Assembly: GCF_003949795.1 (NCBI RefSeq)
Contig: NZ_RPRY01000027.1
Coordinates: forward strand, 1 to 42,729
DNA: 42,729 nucleotides
From: Streptomyces sp. WAC06614
GTDB lineage: Bacteria; Actinomycetota; Actinomycetes; Streptomycetales; Streptomycetaceae
Direction: 5' to 3'
The position numbers and the translations under genes are program-made. Shown here in pieces: positions 9,328 to 18,004 of the stretch (position 1 is the stretch's first letter; each line of letters starts with the position of its first letter). The notes below the pieces were generated by a model. The model made no database searches. It had not been told where the DNA came from and saw only the letters and a list, made by a program, of their open reading frames with translations.

Positions 9328-9533
9328 CTGTCCGGGCCAGCGCACCCCGTCCTTGAGGACCTCGGTCCGGAGGGTGATGCCGACGGGGTCGGGGAGGTGG
9401 ACGTCCTTGCCGAAAGGCACGGTGCGCACGATTTCGTAGTGCATCCCGTTGGGCTCACCGTGCACGGACACGGGGCGGCTGTGCGGGCGAGGGTCTCGAA
9501 CTCTTCCGTCAGCATCTGGGGATGTTCGGCCAT
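9328..9533 (-). pseudogene. Uma2-family nuclease remnant with internal deletion
   Basis: From ATG 9533 one frame gives MAEHPQMLTEEFETLARTA, the usual start of Streptomyces Uma2 (DUF820, restriction-endonuclease-fold) proteins. A different frame then gives VSVHGEPNGMHYEIVRTVPF and GKDVHLPDPVGITLRTEVL, the usual C-terminal strands. A typical Uma2 protein has about 190 residues, so roughly 130 central residues, including the PD-(D/E)XK core, are missing and the two ends are out of frame. The join is around 9470-9480. It is therefore a decayed gene. Family match is from memory of the sequence pattern. Confidence 0.65.
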
Positions 9534-9620
9534 GACGGTCCTACCTCACTCGCCTTCCTGGGAGGTGCTCGCTCCGACGATAGCGGAGAGGTACGACACA
9601 CGACGCTGCGTCGCCGGGCG

Positions 9621-9668
9621 ACACAACATCTAGGGGGTCACACAGACATGGCCCCCCACATGTATGCT
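9621..9668 (+). promoter_or_regulatory. Tandem NrdR boxes upstream of nrdAB
   Basis: Box 1, ACACAACATCTAGGGG (9621-9636), fits about 12 of 16 positions of the NrdR consensus. Box 2, CCCCCACATGTATGCT (9653-9668), is weaker but shares the core ACATnTA. The two are offset by exactly 32 bp, the helical spacing typical of NrdR pairs. NrdR represses ribonucleotide reductase genes in response to dATP/ATP. Confidence 0.6.
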
Positions 9669-9776
9669 CGTCCTCGCTGTCGCCGCAGGGGAATCCGGTG
9701 GGAATCCGGAACTGTCCCGCAACGGTATGAAGTGTCCGGCCGCCCGGGCGCCAAGTCCGATGACCTGCCGACGGCG
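9666..9776 (+). ncRNA. Cobalamin riboswitch controlling nrdAB
   Basis: The conserved B12-element order is present: GGGGAATCCGGTG (9688-9700), GAATCCGGAACTGTCCCGCAA at about 9702-9722, and AAGTCCGATGACCTGCC (9753-9769). CGCCGCAGG (9681-9689) can pair with CCTGCCGACGGCG (9764-9776) to close P1. The aptamer is compact, about 96 bases from P1 to P1, with a short peripheral region. In S. coelicolor adenosylcobalamin shuts off class Ia nrdAB this way when the B12-dependent class II enzyme can work. Confidence 0.92.
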
Positions 9777-9792
9777 CGCCCGGGTCGACCGT

Positions 9793-9815
9793 CCCGGACG
9801 CCGACCACGTCCGGG
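9793..9815 (+). terminator. Expression-platform hairpin of the riboswitch
   Basis: CCCGGACG (9793-9800) and CGTCCGGG (9808-9815) form an 8-bp stem with a 7-base loop, 16 bases after the aptamer. Further down, the 15-mer CGCTCCCGCCTGCCC occurs twice (9864-9878, 9884-9898); its CTCCC can pair with GGGAG in the nrdA ribosome site (9927-9931). Termination, SD sequestration or both are possible. Confidence 0.55.
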
Positions 9816-9939
9816 CCTCGCGGTTGGGCCGGTGGACGCCGTGCGGTGCACATGAGCCTTCGTCGCTCCCGCCTGCCCGCGCGCGCTCCCGCCTGCCCCG
9901 CCGTTCGATGAGCCGGAGCCGAGCGAGGGAGAGCCCCCC

Positions 9940-12339
9940 GTGACCATCGCGCCTGCCGCATCGCGCGCCGAGTCCGACCTGCCCGAGTCCGCCGCCGAGG
10001 CCGGCGGCCCCGGGGCCGCGCTGCTGCGCACCCTCACGGAACTGACCGCCGACCTGCCCGACACCGACCCCGGCCGGGTCGCCGCCGCCGCCCTGCGCGG
10101 CCGCAGCGCCGACGCGGACGAGGCCGAGCTGCGCGGGCTGGCCACCGAGGCCGCCGCCGGTCTGATCTCCGAGGACCCGGCCTACTCCCGGCTCGCCGCC
10201 CGGCTGCTGACCCTCGCCGTCGCCGACGAGGCGGCCGGCCAGGGCGCCACCTCCTTCTCCGCCTCCGTCGCGGTCGGTCACCGCGAGGGCCTGATCGCCG
10301 ACCGCACCGCCGCGTTCGTCGCCGCCCACGCCGCCCGCCTGGACGCGCTGGTCGAGCACGCGCTCGCCGAAGGCGCCGACGACCGGTTCGGCTTCTTCGG
10401 CCTGCGCACCCTGCACAGCCGCTACCTCCTGCGCCACCCGATCACCCGTCAGGTCATCGAGACCCCGCAGCACTTCATGCTGCGCGTGGCCTGCGGCCTG
10501 GCCGAGGACGACAGCGTGCGCGCGGTCGAGGAGGTCTCGTCCCTCTACGGGCTGATGAGCCGGCTGGACTACCTGCCCTCCTCCCCCACCCTGTTCAACT
10601 CCGGCACCCGGCACCCGCAGATGTCCTCCTGCTACCTGCTGGACTCCCCGCTGGACGAGCTGGACTCGATCTACGGCCGCTACCACCAGGTGGCCCGGCT
10701 GTCCAAGCACGCCGGCGGCATCGGTCTGTCGTACTCGCGCATCCGCGCCCGCGGCTCGCTGATCCGCGGCACCAACGGCCACTCCAACGGCATCGTGCCG
10801 TTCCTGAAGACCCTCGACGCCTCCGTCGCCGCCGTGAACCAGGGCGGCCGCCGCAAGGGCGCCGCCGCCGTCTACCTGGAGACCTGGCACGCGGACATCG
10901 AGGAGTTCCTGGAGCTGCGCGACAACACCGGTGAGGACGCCCGGCGCACGCACAACCTGAACCTCGCGCACTGGATCCCGGACGAGTTCATGCGCCGCGT
11001 GAACGCCGACGGGCAGTGGTCGCTGTTCTCCCCCGCCGACGTCCCGGAGCTGGTCGACCTCTACGGCGAGGAGTTCGACGCCGCCTACCTCAAGGCCGAG
11101 GCCGCGGGCCTGGCCAAGAAGACCATGCCGGCCCGGGACCTGTACGGCCGCATGATGCGCACCCTCGCGCAGACCGGCAACGGCTGGATGACGTTCAAGG
11201 ACGCCTCCAACCGCACCGCCAACCAGACGGCGCTGCCCGGCCGCGTGGTGCACTCCTCGAACCTGTGCACCGAGATCATCGAGGTCACCAACGACGACGA
11301 GACCGCCGTCTGCAACCTCGGCTCGGTCAACCTCGGCGCGTTCGTCCTGACCGAGACCGGCGACCTGGACTGGGAGCGCCTGGACGAGACCGTCCGCACC
11401 GCCGTGACCTTCCTCGACCGCGTGGTGGACATCAACTTCTACCCGACCGAGCAGGCCGGCAACTCCAACGCCAAGTGGCGCCCGGTGGGCCTGGGCGCGA
11501 TGGGTCTGCAGGACGTCTTCTTCAAGCTGCGCCTGCCGTTCGACTCCGACGCGGCCAAGGCGCTGTCCACGAAGATCGCCGAGCGGATCATGCTGGCCGC
11601 CTACGAGGCCTCCGCCGACCTCGCCGAGCGCAGCGGCCCGCTGCCGGCGTGGGCGGAGACCCGGACCGCGCAGGGCGTGCTGCACCCCGACCACTACGGG
11701 GTCACCCACCACTGGCCCGAGCGCTGGGAGGCGCTGCGCGCCCGGATCGCGAAGACCGGCATGCGCAACTCGCTGCTGCTGGCCATCGCCCCCACCGCCA
11801 CCATCGCCTCGATCGCGGGCGTGTACGAGTGCATCGAGCCGCAGGTCTCCAACCTCTTCAAGCGCGAGACCCTCAGCGGTGAGTTCCTCCAGGTCAACGG
11901 CTACCTGGTGGAGGACCTCAAGAAGCTGGGCGTCTGGGACGCGCAGACCCGCGAGGCGCTGCGCGACTCCTCCGGCTCGGTCCAGGGCTTCGGCTGGATC
12001 CCGGCCGAGGTCCGCGAGCTGTACCGCACGGCGTGGGAGATCCCGCAGCGCGGCCTGATCGACATGGCGGCGGCCCGTACGCCGTACCTGGACCAGAGCC
12101 AGTCGCTCAACCTCTTCATGGAGACGCCCACCATCGGCAAGCTCAGCTCGATGTACGCGTACGCCTGGAAGCAGGGCCTGAAGACCACCTACTACCTGCG
12201 CTCCCGTCCGGCGACGAAGATCGCCCGCGCCGCCCAGGCACAGCCGGCGGCCACCCCCGCCCCCCTTCCGCAGGCCGTCGACGCCGACGCGCTGGCCTGC
12301 TCCCTTGAGAACCCCGAGTCCTGCGAGGCCTGCCAGTGA
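9940..12339 (+). CDS. nrdA: Class Ia ribonucleotide reductase, alpha subunit (NrdA)
   Basis: Large subunit (799 aa) that reduces ribonucleoside diphosphates. Active-site residues are visible: the redox pair C231 (MSSCYLL) and C458 (AVCNLGS), the radical site N441-C443-E445 (SSNLCTEI), and the tyrosine pair Y751-Y752 (KTTYYLRS) of the radical-transfer path. The tail ends ESCEACQ with the C795/C798 shuttle pair. The N-terminus shows no ATP-cone motif, so dATP inhibition through a cone is not expected. GTG at 9940 follows GAGGGAGAG. It overlaps nrdB and is preceded by a cobalamin riboswitch and NrdR boxes, giving B12- and nucleotide-dependent control. Confidence 0.96.
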   Translation: MTIAPAASRAESDLPESAAEAGGPGAALLRTLTELTADLPDTDPGRVAAAALRGRSADADEAELRGLATEAAAGLISEDPAYSRLAARLLTLAVADEAAGQGATSFSASVAVGHREGLIADRTAAFVAAHAARLDALVEHALAEGADDRFGFFGLRTLHSRYLLRHPITRQVIETPQHFMLRVACGLAEDDSVRAVEEVSSLYGLMSRLDYLPSSPTLFNSGTRHPQMSSCYLLDSPLDELDSIYGRYHQVARLSKHAGGIGLSYSRIRARGSLIRGTNGHSNGIVPFLKTLDASVAAVNQGGRRKGAAAVYLETWHADIEEFLELRDNTGEDARRTHNLNLAHWIPDEFMRRVNADGQWSLFSPADVPELVDLYGEEFDAAYLKAEAAGLAKKTMPARDLYGRMMRTLAQTGNGWMTFKDASNRTANQTALPGRVVHSSNLCTEIIEVTNDDETAVCNLGSVNLGAFVLTETGDLDWERLDETVRTAVTFLDRVVDINFYPTEQAGNSNAKWRPVGLGAMGLQDVFFKLRLPFDSDAAKALSTKIAERIMLAAYEASADLAERSGPLPAWAETRTAQGVLHPDHYGVTHHWPERWEALRARIAKTGMRNSLLLAIAPTATIASIAGVYECIEPQVSNLFKRETLSGEFLQVNGYLVEDLKKLGVWDAQTREALRDSSGSVQGFGWIPAEVRELYRTAWEIPQRGLIDMAAARTPYLDQSQSLNLFMETPTIGKLSSMYAYAWKQGLKTTYYLRSRPATKIARAAQAQPAATPAPLPQAVDADALACSLENPESCEACQ

Positions 12340-13355
12340 TGAGCACCACCCGAAAGCAAAACCTTCTCGACCCGGGCTTCGAGCTGACCCTGCGTCCGAT
12401 GCGCTACCCGGACTTCTACGAGCGCTACCGGGACGCGATCAAGAACACGTGGACGGTGGAGGAGGTCGACCTCCACTCCGACGTGGCCGACCTCGCCAAG
12501 CTGACCCCGGCCGAGCAGCACATGATCGGCCGCCTGGTGGCGTTCTTCGCCACCGGCGACTCGATCGTCGCGAACAACCTGGTGCTGACGCTGTACAAGC
12601 ACATCAACTCCCCGGAGGCGCGCCTGTACCTGTCGCGCCAGCTCTTCGAGGAGGCCGTGCACGTCCAGTTCTACCTGACCCTGCTGGACACCTACCTGCC
12701 CGACCCGGACGACCGCGCGGCCGCCTTCGACGCCGTCGAGAACATCCCGTCGATCCGCGAGAAGGCGCAGTTCTGCTTCAAGTGGATGGACTCGGTCGAG
12801 AAGATCGAGAAGCTGGAGACGGCCGCCGACCGCCGCCGCTTCCTGCTGAACCTGATCTGCTTCGCCGCCTGCATCGAGGGCCTGTTCTTCTACGGCGCCT
12901 TCGCCTACGTGTACTGGTTCCGCAGCCGCGGCCTGCTGCACGGCCTGGCCACCGGCACCAACTGGGTGTTCCGCGACGAGACCATGCACATGAACTTCGC
13001 CTTCGAGGTCGTGGACACGGTCCGCAAGGAGGAGCCGGAGCTCTTCGACGACGCGCTCCAGCAGCAGGTCACCGACATGCTGAAGGAGGCCGTCGAGGCG
13101 GAGCTGCAGTTCGGCCGCGACCTGTGCGGTGACGGCCTGCCCGGCATGAACACCGAGTCGATGCGCGAGTACCTCCAGTGCGTCGCCGACCAGCGTCTGG
13201 TCCGCCTCGGCTTCGCGCCGGTCTACGGCTCGGCGAACCCGTTCTCGTTCATGGAGCTCCAGGGCGTCCAGGAGCTGACGAACTTCTTCGAGCGCCGCCC
13301 GTCGGCCTACCAGGTCGCCGTCGAGGGCACGGTCGACCTCGACGAGGACTTCTAG
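12339..13355 (+). CDS. nrdB: Class Ia ribonucleotide reductase, beta subunit (NrdB)
   Basis: Small radical-generating subunit (338 aa). The di-metal and radical residues are present: E105, H108 and Y112 in EEAVHVQFY, an upstream Asp in VEEVDLHSD, and later Glu/His in ACIEGLFF and RDETMHMNF. ATG at 12339 shares bases with the nrdA stop (TGATG); GTG three bases earlier is also possible. It ends DLDEDF, the acidic tail that docks to NrdA. In S. coelicolor a third gene, nrdS (AraC-type regulator), follows in this operon; here a terminator and the convergent def gene follow instead. Confidence 0.96.
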   Translation: MSTTRKQNLLDPGFELTLRPMRYPDFYERYRDAIKNTWTVEEVDLHSDVADLAKLTPAEQHMIGRLVAFFATGDSIVANNLVLTLYKHINSPEARLYLSRQLFEEAVHVQFYLTLLDTYLPDPDDRAAAFDAVENIPSIREKAQFCFKWMDSVEKIEKLETAADRRRFLLNLICFAACIEGLFFYGAFAYVYWFRSRGLLHGLATGTNWVFRDETMHMNFAFEVVDTVRKEEPELFDDALQQQVTDMLKEAVEAELQFGRDLCGDGLPGMNTESMREYLQCVADQRLVRLGFAPVYGSANPFSFMELQGVQELTNFFERRPSAYQVAVEGTVDLDEDF

Positions 13356-13376
13356 TCCGCACTCCGCACCACGGAC

Positions 13377-13414
13377 GAAGGCCCCGCACCGGAACGATCC
13401 GGTGCGGGGCCTTC
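13377..13414. terminator. Bidirectional terminator between nrdB and def
   Basis: A 17-bp perfect stem (13377-13393 with 13398-13414) and a 4-base loop ACGA sit between two convergent genes, 21 bases after the nrdB stop and 44 bases from the def stop. Confidence 0.9.
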
Positions 13415-13458
13415 GGCGTGCGCGTGGACGGGCGGGAAGCCCGGCCCCTGGTCCGGCC

Positions 13459-14094
13459 CTACTCGTTGGGGACGGTCTCGTAGCGCGGGGTGCCCTCGGC
13501 CATCTGGCGCAGGGCGTCCTTGCGGTCCCGCTTGGAGAGCTTGTCGATGTACAGGAAGCCGTGCAGGTGGTCGGTCTCGTGCTGGAGGCAGCGCGCGAAG
13601 TAGCCGGTGCCTCGGACCTTGATCGGGTTGCCCTGGGCGTCCTGGCCGGTCACCTCGGCGTAGTCGGGGCGCGGCAGCGAGGCGTAGGCGGTGGGGACCG
13701 ACAGGCAGCCCTCGTTGGAGTCGTCGAGCACCCGGGCGGCGGCCGGCAGGTCGACCAGCTTCGGGTTGACCACGACGCCGGTGTGGCGCACGCCCTCGTC
13801 GTCCGGGCAGTCGTAGACGAAGACCTTCTGGTCCACGCCGATCTGGTTGGCGGCCAGGCCCACGCCCTCGGCGGCCCGCTGGCTGGCGAACATGTCGTCG
13901 ATCAGCTGCGCCAGTTCGGCGCCGAACTCGGTGACGTCCTTGCACTCCCGGTGCAGCACCGGGTTGCCGACGACCGTGATCGGGCGCGCGGTGCCGCGCT
14001 CACGGTGGGCGAGCTCACGCGCCTCACAGTCCTCGGTGTCCACGACGTATCCGTCGGCATCGACCTTGAGGACCTCGTTCTCCTGCTGCGCCAT
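13459..14094 (-). CDS. def: Peptide deformylase
   Basis: Removes the formyl group from the initiator methionine of new proteins. 211 aa with all three family motifs: GVGLAANQ (motif 1), EGCLS with the metal-binding Cys (motif 2), and QHETDH with the two metal-binding His and the catalytic Glu (motif 3). An N-terminal extension of about 35 acidic residues precedes the fold, common in actinobacterial copies. ATG at 14094 has AGGGAAGG somewhat far upstream (about 13 bases). A TAGGCT -10-like element lies at 14142-14137 in the 58-base gap to the upstream TPR gene, so def may have its own promoter. Streptomyces usually have several def paralogues. Confidence 0.95.
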   Translation of the reverse strand: MAQQENEVLKVDADGYVVDTEDCEARELAHRERGTARPITVVGNPVLHRECKDVTEFGAELAQLIDDMFASQRAAEGVGLAANQIGVDQKVFVYDCPDDEGVRHTGVVVNPKLVDLPAAARVLDDSNEGCLSVPTAYASLPRPDYAEVTGQDAQGNPIKVRGTGYFARCLQHETDHLHGFLYIDKLSKRDRKDALRQMAEGTPRYETVPNE

Positions 14095-14152
14095 GTCCCG
14101 CGTACGCCTTCCCTGAAGCCACTGGTGTGCCCGTACAGCCTACGTGCAGGGA

Positions 14153-15148
14153 TCAGCAGACTTCTTCGAGATCCCGCCATTCCCGGGTGTCCGGGCTGTC
14201 GGCGACCCAGCCGTCCAGCAGTCCGCGGACCAGTCCGGCCGGGGCCGCGATGCCGCACTCCCGCTCGGGCACCCACAGGGAACCGGAGCCGGCCGTGCGG
14301 TGCCCGAGCGGGCCGGGGTGGCCCGGTTCGCTGTGGTCGTGCGGGTCGAGGTGCTCGCCGTCGCCCTCGTCGCTGGGCATGGAGCTCTCCGAGCAGGTCC
14401 GGCACAGCAGCCGCACCGACGAGGACCAGTCCTCGGCGGCGAAGCCGGCGTCGGAGGCGAGTCGCTCCAGGGCGTCGCGGTCGGCCTCGGTGGCGGCCTC
14501 CAGCAGCACCACCCAGGTCGGTACCGGGGACGGCGCCCACAGCTCGATCTCGTCGAAGACCGGGTACGCGGGCCCGGCCGCGGTGACCCGCTCGCCGTGC
14601 GGGACCCCGTCGTGCAGCACGACCTCGCCCCAGCGCCGGCCCGAGGAGGGCAGCGGGATGGACAGGACCTCCATCCGCGCCGGGTCCAGCCGGCGGCCCC
14701 AGACCACCTCGGCCTCGCCCTCGGGCGAGAGCCGCACGGCGGCGCTGCCCAGCTCCATCCCGACCGGTTCGCCGGTGCCGGCCGCGCCGTGCGGCTCGCC
14801 CGGCACCCGCAGCCCGTAGGCCTGCCAGGCCCGGCGCGCCAGCGGCCAGTCCTGCAGGGCGGTGGCGGCGATGCCGACGTTCCACCAGTCCGGCGCACCG
14901 GTCTCGCGGTCGAGCAGGGCCACGGCCCGCAGTCCGGCGGCCCGCGCCTGTTCCCAGTCGTGCCGGAACTTGTGCAGCAGCGCCAGGTTGAACCAGGACT
15001 CCGACAGCCACGGTTCCAGGTCGGCCGCTCTGGTCAGCAGGGCGCCCGCGTCCTCGTACCGACCGTCGCCGATCAGCGTGAACGCGCGGTCGGTGGCCTG
15101 CCGCCACGAGGCGGAGGGCCGATGCCGTACCTTCCCGAAGATCCTCAC
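14153..15148 (-). CDS. Tetratricopeptide-repeat protein of unknown function
   Basis: 331-residue soluble protein. The first about 115 residues form TPR-like helices (WRQATDRAFTLIGDGRYEDA, then LEPWLSESWFNLALLHKF, then WWNVGIAATALQDWPLARRA). The C-terminal part is a separate domain with a CRTC pair near residue 270 and a His/Asp/Gly-rich stretch (GDGEHLDPHDHSEPGHPG). GTG at 15148 gives MRIFGKVRHRPS, the start I recall in Streptomyces relatives. It may be co-transcribed with def. Protein-protein interaction is the only role I can infer. Confidence 0.8.
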   Translation of the reverse strand: MRIFGKVRHRPSASWRQATDRAFTLIGDGRYEDAGALLTRAADLEPWLSESWFNLALLHKFRHDWEQARAAGLRAVALLDRETGAPDWWNVGIAATALQDWPLARRAWQAYGLRVPGEPHGAAGTGEPVGMELGSAAVRLSPEGEAEVVWGRRLDPARMEVLSIPLPSSGRRWGEVVLHDGVPHGERVTAAGPAYPVFDEIELWAPSPVPTWVVLLEAATEADRDALERLASDAGFAAEDWSSSVRLLCRTCSESSMPSDEGDGEHLDPHDHSEPGHPGPLGHRTAGSGSLWVPERECGIAAPAGLVRGLLDGWVADSPDTREWRDLEEVC

Positions 15149-15168
15149 GATTCCCGCCTGTGGGGGTC

Positions 15169-15188
15169 CCCCCAGCGGTGGCTGGGGG
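15169..15188 (-). terminator. Hairpin between the HD-domain gene and the TPR gene
   Basis: CCCCCAGC (15169-15176) and GCTGGGGG (15181-15188) with loop GGTG. It lies 78 bases after the HD-domain gene stop and just upstream of the TPR gene start, so it could terminate the first or structure the leader of the second. Confidence 0.5.
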
Positions 15189-15266
15189 ATTAACGGTGCA
15201 GCCTGGTGGACACTCTCACTTCGCATCCAACCATGCCCACTCGGACGGCCGCTCATTACCCATGGG

Positions 15267-16586
15267 TTACCCCGGTGGGACGGGTACGACTCTGGCACGT
15301 CCGTCCCGGGCGAGAACCCGCGCGAGGCCCTCCACGACCTCCGGCTGGTAGTCCCGGGCCGTGCCGAGGCGCAGCTGTTCCAGGGCCGCCAATGAGCCAC
15401 CCGGGTGACGGCTCCCGCCGACCAGGTCCTCGTAGGCGTTGACCACCCGGACGATACGGGCCGCGACCGGCTGCTCACGGTACGGATCGGCCTGCCGTTC
15501 CACCACCACCGCGACCTCGGCCGGCACCCCGGTCTGCCGGGCCACCTCCCCGCCGAGCTCCGCGATCCGCCGGGCCTCGGCCGCCGCCAGCGGGGCGGTC
15601 GCCCCGGCCGGGACGGGGTCGATCAGGGAGAGCTGGCCGATGTCGTGCATCAGCGCCGCGTACTCCAGCACGGTCAGCTCCCGCTCCGACAGGCCCAGCT
15701 CCCGGCCGACCGCGCAGCTCAGGGCCGCGACCCGGCGGGCGTGGCCGGGCGGGGTGTACCCGGCGATCTCGGTGGCCCGGGCCAGCGAGGTGATGGTCTG
15801 GCGGTAGGTGGTGCGGATCGCGGTGATCCGGCGGAACGACATCTGGGTCAGCAGCAGCGGCACGCTGAAGGCGGGCAGCGCCCACAGCCCGGCGACGGCC
15901 ACCCCGAGACCCATCACCACCCCCGTGGCGCAGATCGCCGAGCCGATCCCGGCCAGCGCCCGCAGTTCGTCGCGCAGCAGGGGCCCGTACGGCCAGCCGG
16001 TGCGCGCCCCGGCCAGCGCGGCGGCGAGCACGGCGTCGCACAGGGCGGTCAGGCCCAGCAGCCCGAGCAGCAGGAACACCAGGTACGGGCCCTGGCCGAC
16101 GCTCTCGGCCAGCCGCCCGGAGTGGTAGAGCGGCCGGAAGCAGGCGGCGGCGAAGGCCACGGTGAGCACCCGCCGGGCCACGTCGTCCAGGGCCGGACCG
16201 CGGCCCCGGGCGACGTGCGGGACGATCCCGACGAGGGCGGCCGCGACGACCACGGCCACCACCTGGAGCACCCCGTGGTGGGTGGGCCGCCCGGCCGCGT
16301 GCCCGAGCAGCGCGTACGCCAGCGCCCCGGCCGAGCCGAGCGGGGCGGGGTGGCGGTCCTCGGCCGGATGGGGGTGGCCGGGCCGGGGCCGGCCGTCGCG
16401 CCGGGCCAGCTCGCCGACCGCGATCAGCACGCCGAAGGCGAGCGCGGTGCCGGGCTCGACGACGCCGTGCCAGAGCGTGTGTCCGAGCCCGGCCGCGGTC
16501 AGGGCGGCGGCGCCGGCCCGGACCGCCCAGGGCATGACCACCGCGCCGGGCCGCAGGCCGCCGGCCGGGACGGCGGCGGGCCTCAC
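15267..16586 (-). CDS. Membrane-anchored HD-domain protein (degenerate HD-GYP)
   Basis: 439 aa. The first about 260 residues contain roughly eight hydrophobic segments. The rest is an HD hydrolase domain: HARRVAALSCAVGRELGLSE, then LEYAALMHDIGQLSLIDP, which keeps the His-Asp pair. The HHExxDGxGYP block of true HD-GYP domains is missing, so cyclic-di-GMP hydrolysis is doubtful. GTG at 16586 overlaps the stop of the upstream HD-GYP gene (GTGA), so the two are coupled. The pair looks like a duplicated gene in which the second copy lost the GYP motif and may act as a partner or sensor. Confidence 0.82.
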   Translation of the reverse strand: MRPAAVPAGGLRPGAVVMPWAVRAGAAALTAAGLGHTLWHGVVEPGTALAFGVLIAVGELARRDGRPRPGHPHPAEDRHPAPLGSAGALAYALLGHAAGRPTHHGVLQVVAVVVAAALVGIVPHVARGRGPALDDVARRVLTVAFAAACFRPLYHSGRLAESVGQGPYLVFLLLGLLGLTALCDAVLAAALAGARTGWPYGPLLRDELRALAGIGSAICATGVVMGLGVAVAGLWALPAFSVPLLLTQMSFRRITAIRTTYRQTITSLARATEIAGYTPPGHARRVAALSCAVGRELGLSERELTVLEYAALMHDIGQLSLIDPVPAGATAPLAAAEARRIAELGGEVARQTGVPAEVAVVVERQADPYREQPVAARIVRVVNAYEDLVGGSRHPGGSLAALEQLRLGTARDYQPEVVEGLARVLARDGRARVVPVPPG

Positions 16587-17989
16587 CCGCCGCCCCCGGC
16601 GGCCCGGGTCCGGCTGCCGGCGTCGCCCTGGGCGGGCATGCCCGGCAGGGCGGTGGTGCCGTCGGTGGCCGGGATCACCTGGAGGTCGGCGTCGGAGGTG
16701 ACCACCGGGTGCCAGCCGTGCCGGCCGATGGCGCGGACCAGGGCACGGACCATGGCCGGGTCGAAGTGGGAGCCGGCGCAGCGCTGGAGTTCGGCGAGGG
16801 CGGTGGGCACCGGGCGGGCCCGGCTGTAGGAGCGGGTGGAGGTCATGGCGTCGAAGGCGTCGGCGACGGCCACCACCCGGGCCAGGACCGGGATCTGTTC
16901 CCCGCTCAGGCCGTAGGGGTAGCCGGAGCCGTCGATGCGTTCGTGGTGGTGCAGGATCGCCACCCGGGCCTCGCCGAGGAAGCCGATGCCGCGGACCATC
17001 TCGTGCCCGTACTCGGGGTGGAGTTCGATGACCTGGCGCTCCTGCGGGGTCAGCGGGCCGTCCTTGCGCAGCAGCCGGGTGGGGACGCCGAGCTTGCCGA
17101 CGTCGTGCAGGATGCCCGCGATCCGGACGCATTCGAGGCGGTCCCCGTCCATGCCGAGCTCGCGGGCGATCATGGCGGAGGCCTGTCCGACCCGTTCGCT
17201 GTGGCCGCGGGTGTAGCGGTCCTTGATGTCGACGGCCTGCACCAGGGCCCTGATGGTGGCCTGGTGGGCGGCGCGTTCGCGGTGGTACTGGGCGAAGATC
17301 CAGCAGGAGAGGTACATCGGCAGCAGCACCAGCAGCGCGGCCGGCGGCCCGTACGGGCTGTGCCAGAGCACGGCCATCATCAGCCCGGCCAGGGCGTGCA
17401 CGGCGTGCGGGGCCAGCGAGCGGGCGAGCAGTCCGCGCCAGGCCCGGGTGGCGGGGCGGCGTTCGGCGGCGACCAGGATGCCGCCGTCGAGGGCGGTGAG
17501 GACCAGGCAGAACACGGCGGCGGCGACGGCCGCGGGCAGCAGGACGTAGGGGAAGTCCGCGACCCAGTCCTGGCCCCCGCCGCCGAGCGCGGCCGGACCG
17601 TGCAGCAGGGCGAAGGCGTGGGCCGCGGCCCAGGCGGCCCCGGCCTGCTGGGCGGCGTGCCAGATCCGGCGGACCCCGGCGGGCCGTTGCACCACGGGCC
17701 CGGCCAGCGCGCCGGGGACCGCGACGAGCGCGGCGGCGGCCGGCGGGAGCAGGTAGACGGCGGCGAGCAGCACCGGCAGGAAGGAGCCGATGCCCTCGGG
17801 GGCCCGGCCGGCCGGCAGCGGGCACAGGCGGACCAGTTCGCAGCCGAGGTAGAGCCCGGTGAGGAGGACGACCGGAAGCAGGGGCACGTGCCCGTGCCGC
17901 AGCGCGGTCAGGGCGGGCAGCACACAGACGAGCGCACCGCCGACGGTGCTCAGGAGAAAGATCCGGGCCGCCGGCGGAAGTACCCGCAT
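16583..17989 (-). CDS. Membrane-anchored HD-GYP phosphohydrolase
   Basis: 468 aa. The N-terminal about 250 residues hold about seven membrane segments. The C-terminal HD-GYP domain is intact: YTRGHSERVGQASAMIAREL, ILHDVGKLGVP (HD pair), ELHPEYGHEMVRG, and HHERIDGSGYPYGLSG (GYP motif), then VADAFDAMTS. HD-GYP enzymes hydrolyse cyclic-di-GMP or related signals. ATG at 17989 is chosen because GGAGGAG stands 6-12 bases upstream; longer forms upstream lack a ribosome site. It is coupled to the degenerate copy downstream. The leader carries a long inverted repeat (18005-18051). Substrate is inferred from the family only. Confidence 0.87.
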   Translation of the reverse strand: MRVLPPAARIFLLSTVGGALVCVLPALTALRHGHVPLLPVVLLTGLYLGCELVRLCPLPAGRAPEGIGSFLPVLLAAVYLLPPAAAALVAVPGALAGPVVQRPAGVRRIWHAAQQAGAAWAAAHAFALLHGPAALGGGGQDWVADFPYVLLPAAVAAAVFCLVLTALDGGILVAAERRPATRAWRGLLARSLAPHAVHALAGLMMAVLWHSPYGPPAALLVLLPMYLSCWIFAQYHRERAAHQATIRALVQAVDIKDRYTRGHSERVGQASAMIARELGMDGDRLECVRIAGILHDVGKLGVPTRLLRKDGPLTPQERQVIELHPEYGHEMVRGIGFLGEARVAILHHHERIDGSGYPYGLSGEQIPVLARVVAVADAFDAMTSTRSYSRARPVPTALAELQRCAGSHFDPAMVRALVRAIGRHGWHPVVTSDADLQVIPATDGTTALPGMPAQGDAGSRTRAAGGGG

Positions 17990-18004
17990 CGCGTTCTCCT
18001 CCCC

